64,000 nt of DNA. It comes from Plazaster borealis (lineage: Eukaryota; Echinodermata; Asteroidea; Forcipulatida; Labidiasteridae). The stretch is taken from positions 19,364,135-19,428,134 of the forward strand of contig CM037462.1 of the NCBI GenBank assembly GCA_021014325.1, given 5' to 3'. Below, piece by piece: positions 13,601-23,640 of this stretch (the first letter of the stretch is position 1; the number at the start of each line of letters is the position of its first letter). The position numbers and the translations under genes are program-made. The notes under the pieces were generated by a model that saw only the letters and a program-made list of their open reading frames with translations, was not told the origin of the DNA and did no database searches.

Positions 13601-16600
13601 GTTTACATTTAGTAACATCTTGACACGCGCACAGACTTATTACTCCACTCTTCGTCCCGTCGTTTCCCGAGACTACAGGATACTATTCCACAACACATCC
13701 GGGATGCTGCTGTAACATGTCCTCTGCTGACTTTTCTCTGCCAACTTAAAGCCATCTGTTTAAATCCAGTCTGACATTGTTGTATTTTAATCTTTCCGGA
13801 TTGACCCGGGAGCATGGTGGGACCTTGATCTACTCTATCTCCCTCATGTTTTCATGTCTGTTTTTATTTACCAGTTTTTGTGTGGGACAACATGCTTCCG
13901 AGCAACAGTGATTTAGTTTACTTTTGTTGTCCCTGATCCACATAGTCGTTTTGTCGTTTTGTTTGGGTAGTTTTCTTGTTTCCGTCCCCAGATTAACTTC
14001 TTGTACTTGCATGCTCCCCTCGTACACTCCTTTTTCATTGTTCTAGTTGCCCTCGTGTCATCATCATTTTTGTATATTGCTGTTCCGTCTGTTTTAGGGC
14101 TGGGCCTGTAATTCTTTGTTACTTTGTTGTTTCTGTTTTGGTTTTATAGTTCTTTGATTTGCCTTGTATTGTATTTTTTGTTCTTGTATTGTTGAGGTTG
14201 AAAATAATAATATAAATAATAATAGTGAGGATTTGAAGCTGTCAGACTTAGCACTGAGGAGGGTTTAACAATTACCTGCATGTTTCGTTTGGTACCCAAC
14301 AGCGTTGTTTGCTCAGTAGATATCTTGGCAGCCAGAATAGAACATATGGCAACTGACATTCTGGTCATTGGTGCATCATCAAACATGAATAAACAATCCA
14401 TCACCATCTTAGAGGCACGGTAACGGTCAAAACTCTACAAAGTCAAATAGAAACAAATGTACACATCAATATTTTGGTTTATCCTTAACACGATGTCTGA
14501 TAAGCACTGTGTACTCAGTGCTTTCAGGGTCCTATGGAGACAAATCTAAAGGCTACTCAGGTAGGATTCGAACCCACAACCCCCACATTCTAGAGTAGAC
14601 GTCTTAAATATGCAGATGTATATTAATACATCAGATTTAAAGACTAACAATTGGTTTGAGTTTCACCGTAATTTGATGCAAAGACTAAAACAACAATGTC
14701 CACAGATTAATGATTTGTTTAAGAAATATTTTTCTGGTTTGTTAACTTGTTTTTTCCCCACCAAAATTGTCCGGAAAATTATATTAACCCTAACTTCCAA
14801 AGCGTTTTTACTAGAATCCATCCCTAACCCAACACATTCCAACAGCTTACACTACCATGCGATGGGAACTGTACCCAATCAAGAAGGGACGATACACAAC
14901 CTAACAAACTCCAACAGGCCTTTTTTGTTTGATTTTGTTGGAGTGTGTACACTTGGCATGTGCAAAATTTGATCAGTGAAATCACACAGTACCCAACGTA
15001 ACATAATCAAACAACTATCCCCACTCAAACAAAATTACACATCAATAGACCATGGAGGTACATTTCACACATCCACCATACCCACTCAATCAAATTCAAA
15101 CACCATTATTTGGCAGCAAGGATACACAATCCCACAGAATCAAACACCCAATCCTAACTTCACTGTACCTAACCTAACAAAATTAAACACTTTGCCCTGT
15201 TTGAATTTGTAGGGTTAGGGATTGTTGTTTTTCTCTTAGAAAAGACAGATAGTATGTTAAAAAGTAACACATAAAAAATTGCCAATTCAGGGCAAGACCT
15301 TTACTTTGATTGTTTTGGTTGAGTAGAAGTAGGTCAAATTTTGTGGCCGTTTGCGGACACTTTAGGCATTTTGGTATAAGTCGCTTGTGGCCGCTATGGT
15401 CTTTTCAGGGTTGTAATCGTCTCTAAACAGTGTAACTAGTCCTCAACATTATTATTCTGGTTTATTTATTTACTGCTCTGGCGGCCAAGCAGGCTGAAAA
15501 GTATATTTACAAATAGAACTTATTCATATAGGAAAACAAATATATACATAATTACATTAAGAATTACTATAACATAAACCATAAAATTTATTTAAAAAAC
15601 CCCAAAACGCATAATTATTTTTCAAAGGGGCTAGAAAAAAAAAACCTTTGAAAGAGTTTTGACAAAAATAAATCAAAAGCAAAAAAAAAATCCCTCAAAA
15701 GAAATGGCAAATGCAATTTTGTTTCCCTTTTCATATTATGTGTGAATCTACTCTTACCGCATCTTGTAATATCCTGTCACTACACAGGGTCAGTAAGGCA
15801 TTCTTCTGAAGCTGAGGATGTCAGAAAAAAATAAACAAACAAACAACAATAAGAAAGCTGTAAGTACAATAGTTATGTACTAATTTAAACTACCATTCAT
15901 TAAATAAATAGTTTACACTGCTGGATTGCTGTTAGTTTGCTGTGTGGATTTGTTGTTACTTTATGGTCTCTCTATATTTACAACATGTTCATTAGCTGTA
16001 AATTTGTGACAAATGGAAAGATTATAGATATTTGCTGTTTAGCTCTAGTTACCAACTGTCTATTGTTAGTTACCTGTTGTTGGCTTGGGAACGTCTCCAT
16101 GGCATTCAGGGTTAGGTGAACCATCTCACTCAGATCAGACACGTGAACACTCTCAGCTAAATGATGCTTTGTCAGGTTGTACAAACAGGCACTGATTCAT
16201 AAAACATACAAACAGTTTTAAATTGTGATGACTGATTATTGAGTTGGTGTCCAATAGTGCAAACCGGGTGATGTCATTTGCACTGTGCTGGGGTCAAGTA
16301 GATGACCCTTGTTTAGAGGTCATGAACAAAAACCAAACATTATAAATTGCTCATTGTTTGATTCCCATATGGGTGAGCATAAAGGCCATGTCGCACAAGG
16401 CAATTTTCAGGCAACCGGTTTCAGGCAATCTCCAATAAGAAAATTCATTCACATTTCAGTTTTCTAATTATTGTCTCTGGAATAGTGAGTTACAGCTCTA
16501 GGAATGTCTCTTGTGCTGCTGAAGTGTTCCTTTTGCATACAGTGCAAGTGGATGCCTTCAAGTTGCCTGGAAAAATTGCCCTGTGTGACATGGCCATGAG

Positions 16601-19600
16601 AGTGACCAGAAGTAGAATACCAGCATATGCATGTATTAACAAAGGTGTACTACTTAATGTAACAATCCCAATCAAAGCTAGTGCAATGAGTCATGTGAGT
16701 TATGATGTAACCTGCTAATATGTAGTATCTGTTGGTACAAATGTGCTGAGCTCAGAAAACTTTGGCACTAGCCATTTTGTAATTTAAAGTTAGCATGATG
16801 TGCTGATTCCAGTTCAGTAAATTTGACCACGTCACAGCTTGTTAACAACACACAAATCTTGTGTCAAGTACATGCAGATGTACGTTTTTGATTTGTCAAT
16901 GTTCTGCAGAGATCCTAATATTAATCTATTATAAGAAATTTGTCAGTTTGTACTTAATAAAATTGTACACAAACTGTCCACAATTTGAATATATTAAATC
17001 CTCACATGGCCACATGTTTCAGTGTGGGCACAAATAAGTTGACTAGGTTACTCTTCAGATATTTTCCAAGCACACTGTCAGAGTTCCTTCATGTACATTG
17101 CTTCAGGCATTGTTTGGTTGTGGGCGTATCGTGGCGATACCACGATACCACGATATTATTGAATATCGCGATACTACTATTATCGAATATCGCGATACTA
17201 GTTCTGAAACGATTACGATATCGGGTAGATTTTTTTTTTATCGTGGTATCGGTAAATCGTGATAATGATTAAGTATCGCGATGCATTTCCTAACCGAGAC
17301 GATCTTGAAACAATAAATCTCCTAGTCGAGACGATCTTACAACAATAAATCTCCGAATGGAGACGATCTTGCAACAACAAACAGCTGCAAGTCACAGACC
17401 GCAACCGCAAGATTCCCCAGTAGATCCGAACCAACCAGGTTTCTTCGAAAAAACCAACATCAAAGCCTTAGCGATTAGGCGGTCTCACACAGACTACCGA
17501 AAAACTATGACATCGTTCCGGGTGTTATCACGTGTTGCATACATGCGATTAGCGTGATCTAATTAGTTATGCACACATGTAGAACAGTCTGTCATGCGCA
17601 GTAGTTAACACATTAAATGTGCGTAAGTAATGGGCCCAGGTTTTCACCCCATAGGTTTAGAGTAAAACCCGAAGAATGGGTCATTGGAGCAAAGTAAATC
17701 GTAGACGGCCGCTTCTACAACTTGCTCTGTGAGATTTACAGAAGATTGACGTCATCAAAAATTAATCGCGATATTATCAAATATCGCGATATATTCCTGA
17801 CGATACATCGTGGATGAAAAAAAGTGATATCGCCCAAGCTTAGTTGTGGGTGCGATCCTCTAAGATATAAATGTAGATGTACGTACCTGGCAGCCATCTG
17901 AACACCAAGATGGTGAGGATGTGCTTTCATTTCAGGCAGGATAATCTGTGGAGGAAAGTAACAAACATTCAACTACTTCAAGAAATAGGCAACAACCCAT
18001 TGTCAAAAAATACAACCAACCTTTGACTGCACACACATGTTGTCTATTATGTATCCAATTACCATGGGAGTCATTCTGTTTAAAGGTCTGTGATAAGATA
18101 ATGACTTATATATCTACATGTGTAGGTGGCACAGTCCAATGTAGCTATCATTTAATGCAATACCTTTTTGAACCAGACGTACCAGATAAAAAGACAGAGT
18201 TTATCATGCACATGACATATTGATGTTTTGTGTAGTCACAGAATTGACTCTTTAGGAAAAAATTGTAATCCCAACTCACAGGCACGGCACAGGCAGTTAG
18301 GAATCCTGAAATGGCTGGAACTTATGCGAAAAATGTTCACTGGCCTCACAATAAAATACTATTTTATGCTGTAAACACAGCAGAGAAATACTAACTTGCC
18401 GATTTACACACACATGTACATGTACAATGTATGTGCATGCAAACCACGAAAAACGAACAAACATAAATAACCAGGCTGTCCCTTGGTGGGCGCAGCGTGA
18501 TGACCAAACAAATGTTATACTTGTCGACCTTTTCCCATGATACACTGCAAAGTCTGCCTCTCCTTGTAAACTGTGGAGGATGCAAATTATTGCAAATTGC
18601 CTGTATTTTGAATTTGTGTACATCTTAAATAAGCAGGGTTCTCCCCATGCACAAGCTAGCGTATAGGGCCTATACGCAAGAATTGCGTGCCAATACGCAA
18701 GAATTTCGGCCGATACGCAAAACAATTTTGTTTGTTTTTAATTACGGTAGATTTACAAAAAACATAAAGAGAAAACCATTGAGAATGCTCAAAATTGCAC
18801 AGTAGGGCTTTGAAAACCAAAAAAAAAACACCAAGTAGAAAACATTCTGAGCCCCTTCTTTCAAATCAGCGCGCTTTGGCCAAACATCCCAAAATTTTGG
18901 CCAAGAATGCCCCACAGTTTTGAAAAAACCTGGGGAGAACCCTGATAAGGGAATAATAGTGGTGACGAGGTCTGAAGTGGCAGTTCAAGACCGGCAGGGA
19001 TGTGGCTGTTCGCTTTAACACTGCATGATCTTAATTGGCAATTTAAGACCGAGTCACTATTTTATTCCCATTGATAAATACTCTTATTGTTAAAAAGCAT
19101 GGCAATAAAGGAAAAAATGTAATTAAATTGTGTCTGTTTTGTAAAATGTTTAAATTCCTGTCCACAGGCACTGTTTCGAAAGGGTCAAATTGAATACAAT
19201 ACTCAACAGTTGTGCATACGCGTGCATACCAATAGACTTTACATTGAGTACTGGAATGTATTGATTGCGTTACGCATTATTAGCGCCCACGTAATCTTGT
19301 GCACCGACACGCATGGCTATGAATGCTCATTAGCCAACCTGTCATTAACAGCTCCAGCTGTTTTTTTCATCTTTTTCATCGTGTGACCACCTTTCAACCA
19401 ACAGGACGTGGCGTGTCGTGGCCGAGCGGATAAGAACACCGAACTCAAGCTCTGGTGTTTCTGATCAGCAGAGTGTGGGTTCGAGTCCTAGTCGTGACAC
19501 TTGTGTCCTTAAGCAAGACACTTAACCATTATTGCTGCGTCCTTCGGATGGGACGTAAAGCCGTTGGTCCCGTATGTTGTGTAATGCATGTAAAAGAACC

Positions 19601-21544
19601 CAGTGCACTTATCGAAAAGAGAAGGGGTTCGCCCCGGTGTTCCTGGTTTGATTGGCTGCATATTGCGCCACAGCACCTTGTAAACCATTACATGATGCTA
19701 TGTAAAGGAGTAGGTCTCATACTTACGTAGACCCACATACCTTGCAGGAAAATACTGAAAGTTGAAGCGCCTTGAGCGTAACTGAGTGACGGATATGAGC
19801 GCTATATAAAAAGCCATTATTATTATTACTATTATTATTAGGACTGCCTAAACTGTCTGGGTATTTATGAATGTACCTTGATAATTTCTGGCCAGACTTT
19901 TTCCAGATACAACGTCATGTTAAACAGACTGCACAGTAGTTTATGAACATAGTTTGGTCTGTTGCCATAGCGACGGAGGGCTTCAACCACTTGCTTCTCA
20001 GTTGCGTGACCTGAAATCTGAAAAGCAACAGATTTTTTTGTGTTAATTCATTTATTACATCTGGTTAAGTATGATATGAAACAGTTTTTGGAGTACACCT
20101 ACAAGCATAAGTGTACAAAAACGCACAAAACCTGAGAGTACTGTTGACAAAAATTCACAGGCACCTCAAGTTTAAGTCGAACCCAGGACCTTTTGCAATC
20201 ATTTCAGTTTCACATACTATAATTATTACCAAATACATACATCAGATGTACAGTGTATATTACATGAACGTACAATGTATGTTTTCGGCAGTTTTGTAAC
20301 CAATTTCTTGGTCAATTATGTAAATCCATGCCAAATGTTATTTGAATTGAATTTAAGATCAAGTACTCGACAAAATTAATTGTACTTTGAGCTGACTGTA
20401 CCAAAAAGGATCTGTGACTTTACCTGATCTGCTTAGTTACATGTACATCTAACAAATCATTTGCCATGTCTGGACGAGGACAAACCTTTGATAAAAATAA
20501 ATTGTGGTTTGGGTTTCTTATTAAAATTATTACCTTGAGTTCTAGTCGATAGTCTGGATGACCCTCATTGGTAAGATAGTCTTCTCCACACATCTCCTTA
20601 GTGATCTGCAAAGTTCTAAACATTCCTTGAGTCAGCGTTAATCCAAGGAACCTCATCTTACTCCTCCTCTGGATGAAACTGTGTAACGCCTCATCTTTCA
20701 CATTGTCCCTGCCTGAGATATCCAGGGATGTCAGATGAGTTAAGGCCAGATGGGACTCCAGAAGCGTGTTAACACTAGGACACTGATGGTTGTCCATCAT
20801 GGGGTGAACGTCCTGAGAGATATCAAGGTGACGTAGCTCTTCCAGGGCCAGCACTGATGGTATCAAATCCTTCTCTGGCACCCTGGTGTGGAACATACAC
20901 AACGACTTCAAGGTTCGTTTGAGTTTCAGTAATGTCTGAATGCTGTAGACGTGTGTTCCTGAGATGTCTAGGCTTTCAAGATGTGACAATCCCTCAGCGA
21001 CCCACTCTAAGCCCAGGTTGTTACCAAATTCTGTGTAGCTAACATTCAAATGTCTCAGATTGCGCAGCTGGGGCAGCGAGATCACAATGCAGAATTTTGA
21101 GTTATTTAGAAACGTGCAGTTGCTGACGTTGAGTGAGCGTATATTCTTACGAGTCCACTCCCCCAAGGCCCCTATGATGTCATTCACGTTGACATTGTGA
21201 ACACTTGACGCATCCAGTTCAATGAGTTGATGACAGGAGAGCGCCCTCAACCCACGCGATGTCAGCGTGGCATTTTTGATGCAGGCCCTCCGTAGGCACA
21301 TTATGTTCTGATTTGCGAAGAGCGTTAATACAGTATCAGTTAGTCGGGCATTTTCGCTTAATTTGAAGAGCAACCTCTCTGCGAGGTCGCTATGTATGAT
21401 GGCCTCAGGGTTCTTGAAGATTAGTCTACTCTCTGCATAGTCTCCTTCTCCAGTCACTAATACTTCACTACAAAGTTTAGACAGATGGCAGCTGATATAT
21501 TGCAGACAAACAGACTGAAGTGATTCTGGTGAGGTGGTACCCAT
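4510..21544 (-). CDS. ZYG11B: ZYG11-family CUL2 ubiquitin ligase substrate receptor (complete, 12 coding exons)
   Basis: Spliced product is 747 residues, close to the 744 of human ZYG11B. Known role: ZYG11B and its relative ZER1 are substrate receptors of CUL2-RBX1-elongin B/C ligases and recognise N-terminal glycine degrons. The N-terminus has a BC-box, residues 8-17 ([10 protein letters not shown], fitting SLxxxCxxxI), then leucine-rich repeats to about residue 330 (repeated LxxLDIS and LRHLNVS-type segments), then an armadillo-like helical region from about 340 to 740. Residues corresponding to the human glycine-binding pocket are conserved: W541, D545 (block LWNLTDESP), N586 and E589 (block NNIAEV), each offset by 19 from the human numbering as I recall it. 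All 11 internal introns are GT-AG and every phase matches. ZER1 is the alternative, but the C-terminal blocks look more ZYG11B-like. The ortholog call needs a phylogeny. Confidence 0.93.
4785..5325 (-). repeat. tRNA-derived SINE interrupted by an inverted-repeat element
   Basis: Minus-strand box B near 5242 (GGGTTCGAATCC type) and box A near 5308 (GTGGCCGAGTGG). The tail CTTATAAAGCGC is at the left. The 4851-5042 GGGCCC-family element interrupts it. Confidence 0.65.
4851..5042. repeat. Inverted-repeat element (GGGCCC family)
   Basis: Termini GGACCCAATTTCATAAAGC and ATTAAATTGGGCCC; sits where related SINEs read straight through ATTACCCCTG. Confidence 0.65.
6056..6203 (-). CDS. ZYG11B: ZYG11B exon 12
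   Basis: 148 nt including [18 protein letters not shown] and [16 protein letters not shown], hallmark C-terminal blocks of the family. Acceptor TTTTACAG, donor GTAAGTAC. Confidence 0.95.
6330..6665. repeat. 160-bp direct repeat, two copies
   Basis: CCGGCAATCGTGGACCCTC recurs 160 bp apart (near 6368 and 6528), and both copies hold GTTATAGGTCCACGGTTTGA. A related unit lies at 62280-62560 in CACHD1 intron 8. It is in ZYG11B intron 11, beside exon 12. Confidence 0.75.
7205..7593. mobile_element. TTAA-flanked MITE, family B
   Basis: TTAA then AGGTATCGTACACG..., closing CGTGTACGATGCCT then TTAA. Internal GGTAGCGTTTTTGAG and CTGGAGCGGTTATGTC mark family B (other copies 12364, 36562, 63088). Confidence 0.75.
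7590..7963. mobile_element. TTAA-flanked MITE, family A
   Basis: Shares its left TTAA with the family B copy before it. Internal landmarks: CGACTCCCTCTGAAGTAACG, a central AACTTCTTGCAA hairpin half, and TGGGATACACCAAGTGAGAA. Confidence 0.8.
7988..8117 (-). CDS. ZYG11B: ZYG11B exon 11
   Basis: 130 nt coding [18 protein letters not shown] and flanks; [11 protein letters not shown] is identical to vertebrate ZYG11B. The donor GTAAGTA lies only about 24 bp from a TTAA-flanked repeat copy (7590-7963). Confidence 0.94.
8157..8335 (-). repeat. tRNA-derived SINE
   Basis: Minus strand shows box A TGGTCTAGTTGG and box B GGGTTCGAATCCC in an otherwise mispaired tRNA-like head, followed by a non-tRNA body. 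A second copy lies at 14470-14606. Confidence 0.65.
8435..8560 (-). repeat. tRNA-derived SINE, second family
   Basis: Minus strand: TAGCTCAGTTGG (box A) and GGTTCAAGTCC (box B) preceded by GGGAGACC. Copy at 56830-56940. Confidence 0.6.
8665..8972. repeat. Inverted-repeat element pair (TAGACCCCTTGCACAACGCG family)
   Basis: 8812-8970 has termini TAGACCCCCTTACACAACGC and GCGTTGTGCAAGGGGTCTA. A related half precedes it, and another lies near 37863-38020. Confidence 0.65.
9002..9069 (-). CDS. ZYG11B: ZYG11B exon 10
   Basis: 68 nt coding [18 protein letters not shown] and following residues. N586 and E589 complete the inferred N-degron pocket. Acceptor TTTTAG, donor GCAG/GTACTA. Confidence 0.91.
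9397..9835 (+). mobile_element. 3' end of a non-LTR retrotransposon in a duplicated target
   Basis: About 290 bp ending AATAAACGTT then TTGAA repeats (9787-9805). The flanking 63 bp segment (phrase GCGGCTATTTGCTTAAATGA) occurs at 9433 and again after the insert at 9813. In ZYG11B intron 9. Confidence 0.55.
10658..10862. mobile_element. TTAA-flanked palindromic MITE, 205 bp
   Basis: Arms of about 82 bp are near-perfect inverted copies (for example GATCAAAGCAGGCCTGTGGC and its complement) around a short loop. The outer ends are TTAAAGG and CCTTTAA, like families A to C. Confidence 0.85.
10893..10940 (-). CDS. ZYG11B: ZYG11B exon 9
   Basis: A 48 nt exon, phase 0, coding [16 protein letters not shown], matching the family KVLGLL segment. 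It lies 30 bp right of a TTAA-flanked palindromic element (10658-10862). Confidence 0.9.
11325..11700. repeat. Penelope-like end plus 60-70 bp tandem units
   Basis: Starts ACACCATGTACGTGGATC with GGTTCTGAAAAGAACAGG, followed by three to four units holding TTACTAGATTG and CAAATCCTACTC. Confidence 0.5.
11759..11951. repeat. Inverted-repeat element, 193 bp
   Basis: GAGCAAGTTCGGGTGGGTGA faces GTCGCCACCCGAACTTGCTC. Lies 55 bp from ZYG11B exon 8. Confidence 0.75.
12007..12168 (-). CDS. ZYG11B: ZYG11B exon 8 (degron-pocket residues)
   Basis: 54 codons, phase 0. Contains [17 protein letters not shown] with W541, N542 and D545, which correspond to known glycine-degron contacts of human ZYG11B. Confidence 0.95.
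12364..12764. mobile_element. TTAA MITE, family B
   Basis: Same interior as 7205-7593; the right TTAA is kept, the left is mutated. Confidence 0.72.
13215..13588. mobile_element. TTAA MITE, family A (best-preserved copy)
   Basis: TTAA at both ends and mirrored AGGCATCGTACACGTTTGG / CCAAACGTGTACGATGCCT. 374 bp with a central hairpin AACTTCTTGCAAGAAGTT. In opposite orientation to the 7590 copy. Confidence 0.88.
14276..14434 (-). CDS. ZYG11B: ZYG11B exon 7
   Basis: 53 codons, phase 0 at both ends, including [20 protein letters not shown], one of the most conserved ZYG11 blocks. Acceptor TTTGTAG, donor ATGCAG/GTAATT. Confidence 0.94.
14470..14606 (-). repeat. tRNA-derived SINE fragment
   Basis: Same family as 8157-8335; box B (GGATTCGAACCC on plus) is intact, box A side eroded. 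Confidence 0.55.
14780..15230. repeat. Degenerate CAACA-rich repeat region
   Basis: Irregular ACAAAATTACAC and CCTAACCTAACAAA phrases related to the 106 bp array unit. Short reading frames here are by-products of low stop density. Confidence 0.5.
15758..15811 (-). CDS. ZYG11B: ZYG11B exon 6
   Basis: 54 nt coding [18 protein letters not shown], nearly identical to the vertebrate block. The acceptor at 15812 (CCTCAG) is preferred over one six bases later because LQ is conserved. Confidence 0.93.
16074..16191 (-). CDS. ZYG11B: ZYG11B exon 5
   Basis: 118 nt completing the split serine and coding [15 protein letters not shown] through [10 protein letters not shown], a close match to the family block SACVFNLTK...AMEHFP. 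Donor CAACAG/GTAACT. Confidence 0.93.
16382..16595. repeat. Inverted-repeat element, 214 bp
   Basis: GGCCATGTCGCACAAGGCAA faces TTGCCCTGTGTGACATGGCC. In ZYG11B intron 4. Confidence 0.75.
17125..17842. mobile_element. hAT-like nonautonomous element
   Basis: Flanked on both sides by the 8 bp direct repeat GTTGTGGG (17117-17124 and 17843-17850). Ends are built of ATCGCGATA and ATCACGATA repeats, and the interior has three CGAGACGATCTT-type units. An 8 bp target duplication fits hAT; no transposase frame was seen. Confidence 0.65.
17887..17945 (-). CDS. ZYG11B: ZYG11B exon 4
   Basis: 59 nt coding [19 protein letters not shown] plus a split serine; acceptor CCTCCACAG, donor GTACGT. It lies immediately right of a hAT-like element (17125-17842). 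Confidence 0.92.
18630..18952. mobile_element. Element with CAGGGTTCTCCC ends, uninterrupted copy
   Basis: Begins CAGGGTTCTCCCCATGCAC and ends GGGGAGAACCCTG, flanked by ATAAG on each side. A second copy spans 45231-46582. Confidence 0.7.
18958..19072. repeat. Small inverted-repeat element
   Basis: GGGAATAATAGTGGTGACGA faces GAGTCACTATTTTATTCCC; directly follows the CAGGG element. Confidence 0.5.
19409..19845 (+). repeat. Ser/Leu-tRNA-like SINE, plus strand
   Basis: Box A GTGGCCGAGCGG, box B GGGTTCGAGTCC, a conserved body (GTGCACTTATCG, TTCGCCCCGGTGTTCCTGG) and tail GCGCTATATAAAAAGCC with ATT repeats. Other copies at 38811-39230 and 58515-58934; a tail fragment at about 31946-32010. Confidence 0.85.
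19877..20017 (-). CDS. ZYG11B: ZYG11B exon 3
   Basis: 47 codons, phase 0 at both ends, reading [18 protein letters not shown] to [10 protein letters not shown]. It aligns with the start of the armadillo-like region of ZYG11B. The acceptor could also be 6-7 nt further in, but the ISG tripeptide matches the family. Confidence 0.93.
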
Positions 21545-21564
21545 CTTGCTTCTGAAGGTTTTAC
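20534..21564 (-). CDS. ZYG11B: ZYG11B exon 2: start codon, BC-box and LRR region
   Basis: Largest exon; codes residues 1-337 from the ATG at 21544. The acceptor TTTGCAG lies just upstream of 21564 and the phase-0 donor CTCAAG/GTAATA is at 20534. The start is supported by the BC-box lying at residues 8-17, as in vertebrate ZYG11B. LRR-like segments include [18 protein letters not shown] and [18 protein letters not shown]. Confidence 0.95.
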
Positions 21565-21853
21565 CTGCAAATACATACAGAACATGTTACAACTTTAGTC
21601 CAATTATTCCGCCACTTTCAATTATCAGTGCAATGGTTTTGAACGATGAATTTACTAACATTGGATTGTATAATGTACTCGTTGACGTTTGTTTTCATGA
21701 ACAATTCAAATAGTCTGTCATGGGTGTGTTGATTACGTACACTCTTGTGTGTCACTCCAATGTTCTACACGTGCAGTTTAATTCTTGTCTTGAATTATTT
21801 AACTTGTTTACAAACAGTAAGAATGTCAAAGGTCACATACTGTACTTAGGGGC

Positions 21854-22228
21854 CATTCAGAAAAGTCAATGTTAAAAAATTTCAAAATTGTGGGTGGGTG
21901 GGTCAAAAGAAATAACTGAAAATCGAAATTCTGTTTTTGTTTAACAAATAACATATATTTATATAAAACAAACAAAAAAGAAGAAAAAATATCCAGCTGG
22001 CCAAGATCATCAATTTCATTCCTGATTAAACTACAAAGTTTAGGCCAGGAAAAGTCAATGAAAACTACTGATGTTGATTACCTTTGATCTAAAATATCTG
22101 GTTAGGAGGCATTACTTTGTTCTTCAGTGTAAAATATCTGGTTGGAAGGCATTACTTTGTTCTTCAGTGTATAGATTATATTATGAAGCCATTCGAAAAT
22201 CAAATTTTGACATTGACTATTCTGAATG
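21854..22228. repeat. Inverted-repeat element with an internal 50-bp duplication
   Basis: CATTCAGAAAAGTCAATG faces CATTGACTATTCTGAATG. Inside, AAAATATCTGGTTAGGAGGC recurs once, about 50 bp later. Confidence 0.6.
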
Positions 22229-23020
22229 TAATTAGTCAAAATTATAGAAATAAGTTTTCGTGGAAACTGTGATAGGTGGTATTATTTTTAGAACTTTTCC
22301 TAATTGTTTCCACTCTTAGTCACACGAATTGGGAAATCCTGGTATGGTTTGGCTGTGCAGTACTCCATCTAACTCATGTAAAAACAACAAGGAAGGGTTA
22401 TGAAAAAAATATAAAAAATATACCTACAACAGAAAATGATATTGTTCTGTGCATAAGTTGCGGCTAGTTCATTGTGTCAGGACTATATGTAACAGCTACA
22501 TTAAATGCATTAATTGAGTCCGCAATAAGACAATATCTGAGATGGCTTGGAAAATCTGCTGAAGTTTGTCAAACCAGTGAATGCGGAACGATGTGTATTA
22601 CACAAAACTTTCACAAACCAGAAAACAAAAACCCAATAAACCTGTTTTAACAATGTACAAGGGATGCCCCTGACATACGTGTATACACGCTGGAACTACA
22701 TGTACATGTACATGTATTCCTAGACACGCCATTGTGTAGTGGCTCAATGCATGCACTCACTGTGTAATGCTTCATTTGCCCCGTAAAAAGAGCGACAAAT
22801 GGTAATGGAAATCATGCTCGAAATCTCCCTTTTCTAGAGATTAATCTACAGTTCCAGACCTTTGTGTTTTTGTTGGACAAACGAGAATTACAAGAGATCA
22901 GCAGGCTGCCACTTTTGTTGACCACTGTAGGTAAGTCCACAATTACAGCATGCCATGATCAATTATCGGCCGTGGCTTCCAGCCAAGGTTTGGCCCATTC
23001 ACGGCGAACACAATATTTAT

Positions 23021-23640
23021 TTATTTTTTTTTTTTTTTTCCTCGGGGGGAAAAATGTTTATTCAATTAATTACCCATCCACTTGCAAAATACAACAAATG
23101 TAATAATTTAAAACAAAATATAAATTAAATTAATCATTACATAAAGTAGAGAATATGTCCCATTTCAAATTAAATTTAGCGAGATTGTCATTTGTGATGC
23201 AGATGAATTTTTCTAATTGAAAGTACCGTTTAAGCTCTTTTTTGAAAGATAAAAAAGAAGGTTTACTGCCGTTCATCTTCATTCTATAAATATGGAAACG
23301 ACCTAGCAGTAGAACTAAATTAAGGGCAGTCATTTTCTTATTCAGAATACCGAATAGTTTGGCCTCATGGTTTAAACAAACATTGATATCCAGGTCATCC
23401 TTGATCCACCTATTGATTTTGGTCCAAAATGACGTAGAAAACTCGCAAATACAGAATAGGTGGATCAGGGTTTCACTCCCTTTTAGAGAGTGAACACAAT
23501 ATTTACATTTTCTCGAAGGAGAACAAAAAATCAAGATGCATTTTATGAGACATTTGCTGTCTTTACTTAGTTTACAGTAGTCATGGTTACACTGTGACAA
23601 CGATCTCTTAAAAAATAAGCCTGTTCCAAAAATGTTGAAA
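23021..23640 (-). pseudogene. 5'-truncated LINE: C-terminal end of a reverse transcriptase ORF
   Basis: A minus-strand frame of about 165 codons has a cysteine/histidine zf-RVT-like segment (YCVHSLKGSETLIHLFCIC then FW) followed by LLLGRFHIYRMKMNG, PSFLSFKKELKRYF and KFNLKW. This order is typical of L1/Tx1-type non-LTR elements. The plus-strand T run at 23021-23038 is its poly(A) tail. The element may extend to about 23950 with a broken frame. The reverse transcriptase core is absent. Confidence 0.75.

Noticed and set aside
23130..23600. A 156-codon host gene
   Set aside because: Sequence is the C-terminal zf-RVT region of a LINE, followed by its poly(A); no promoter or exon structure.
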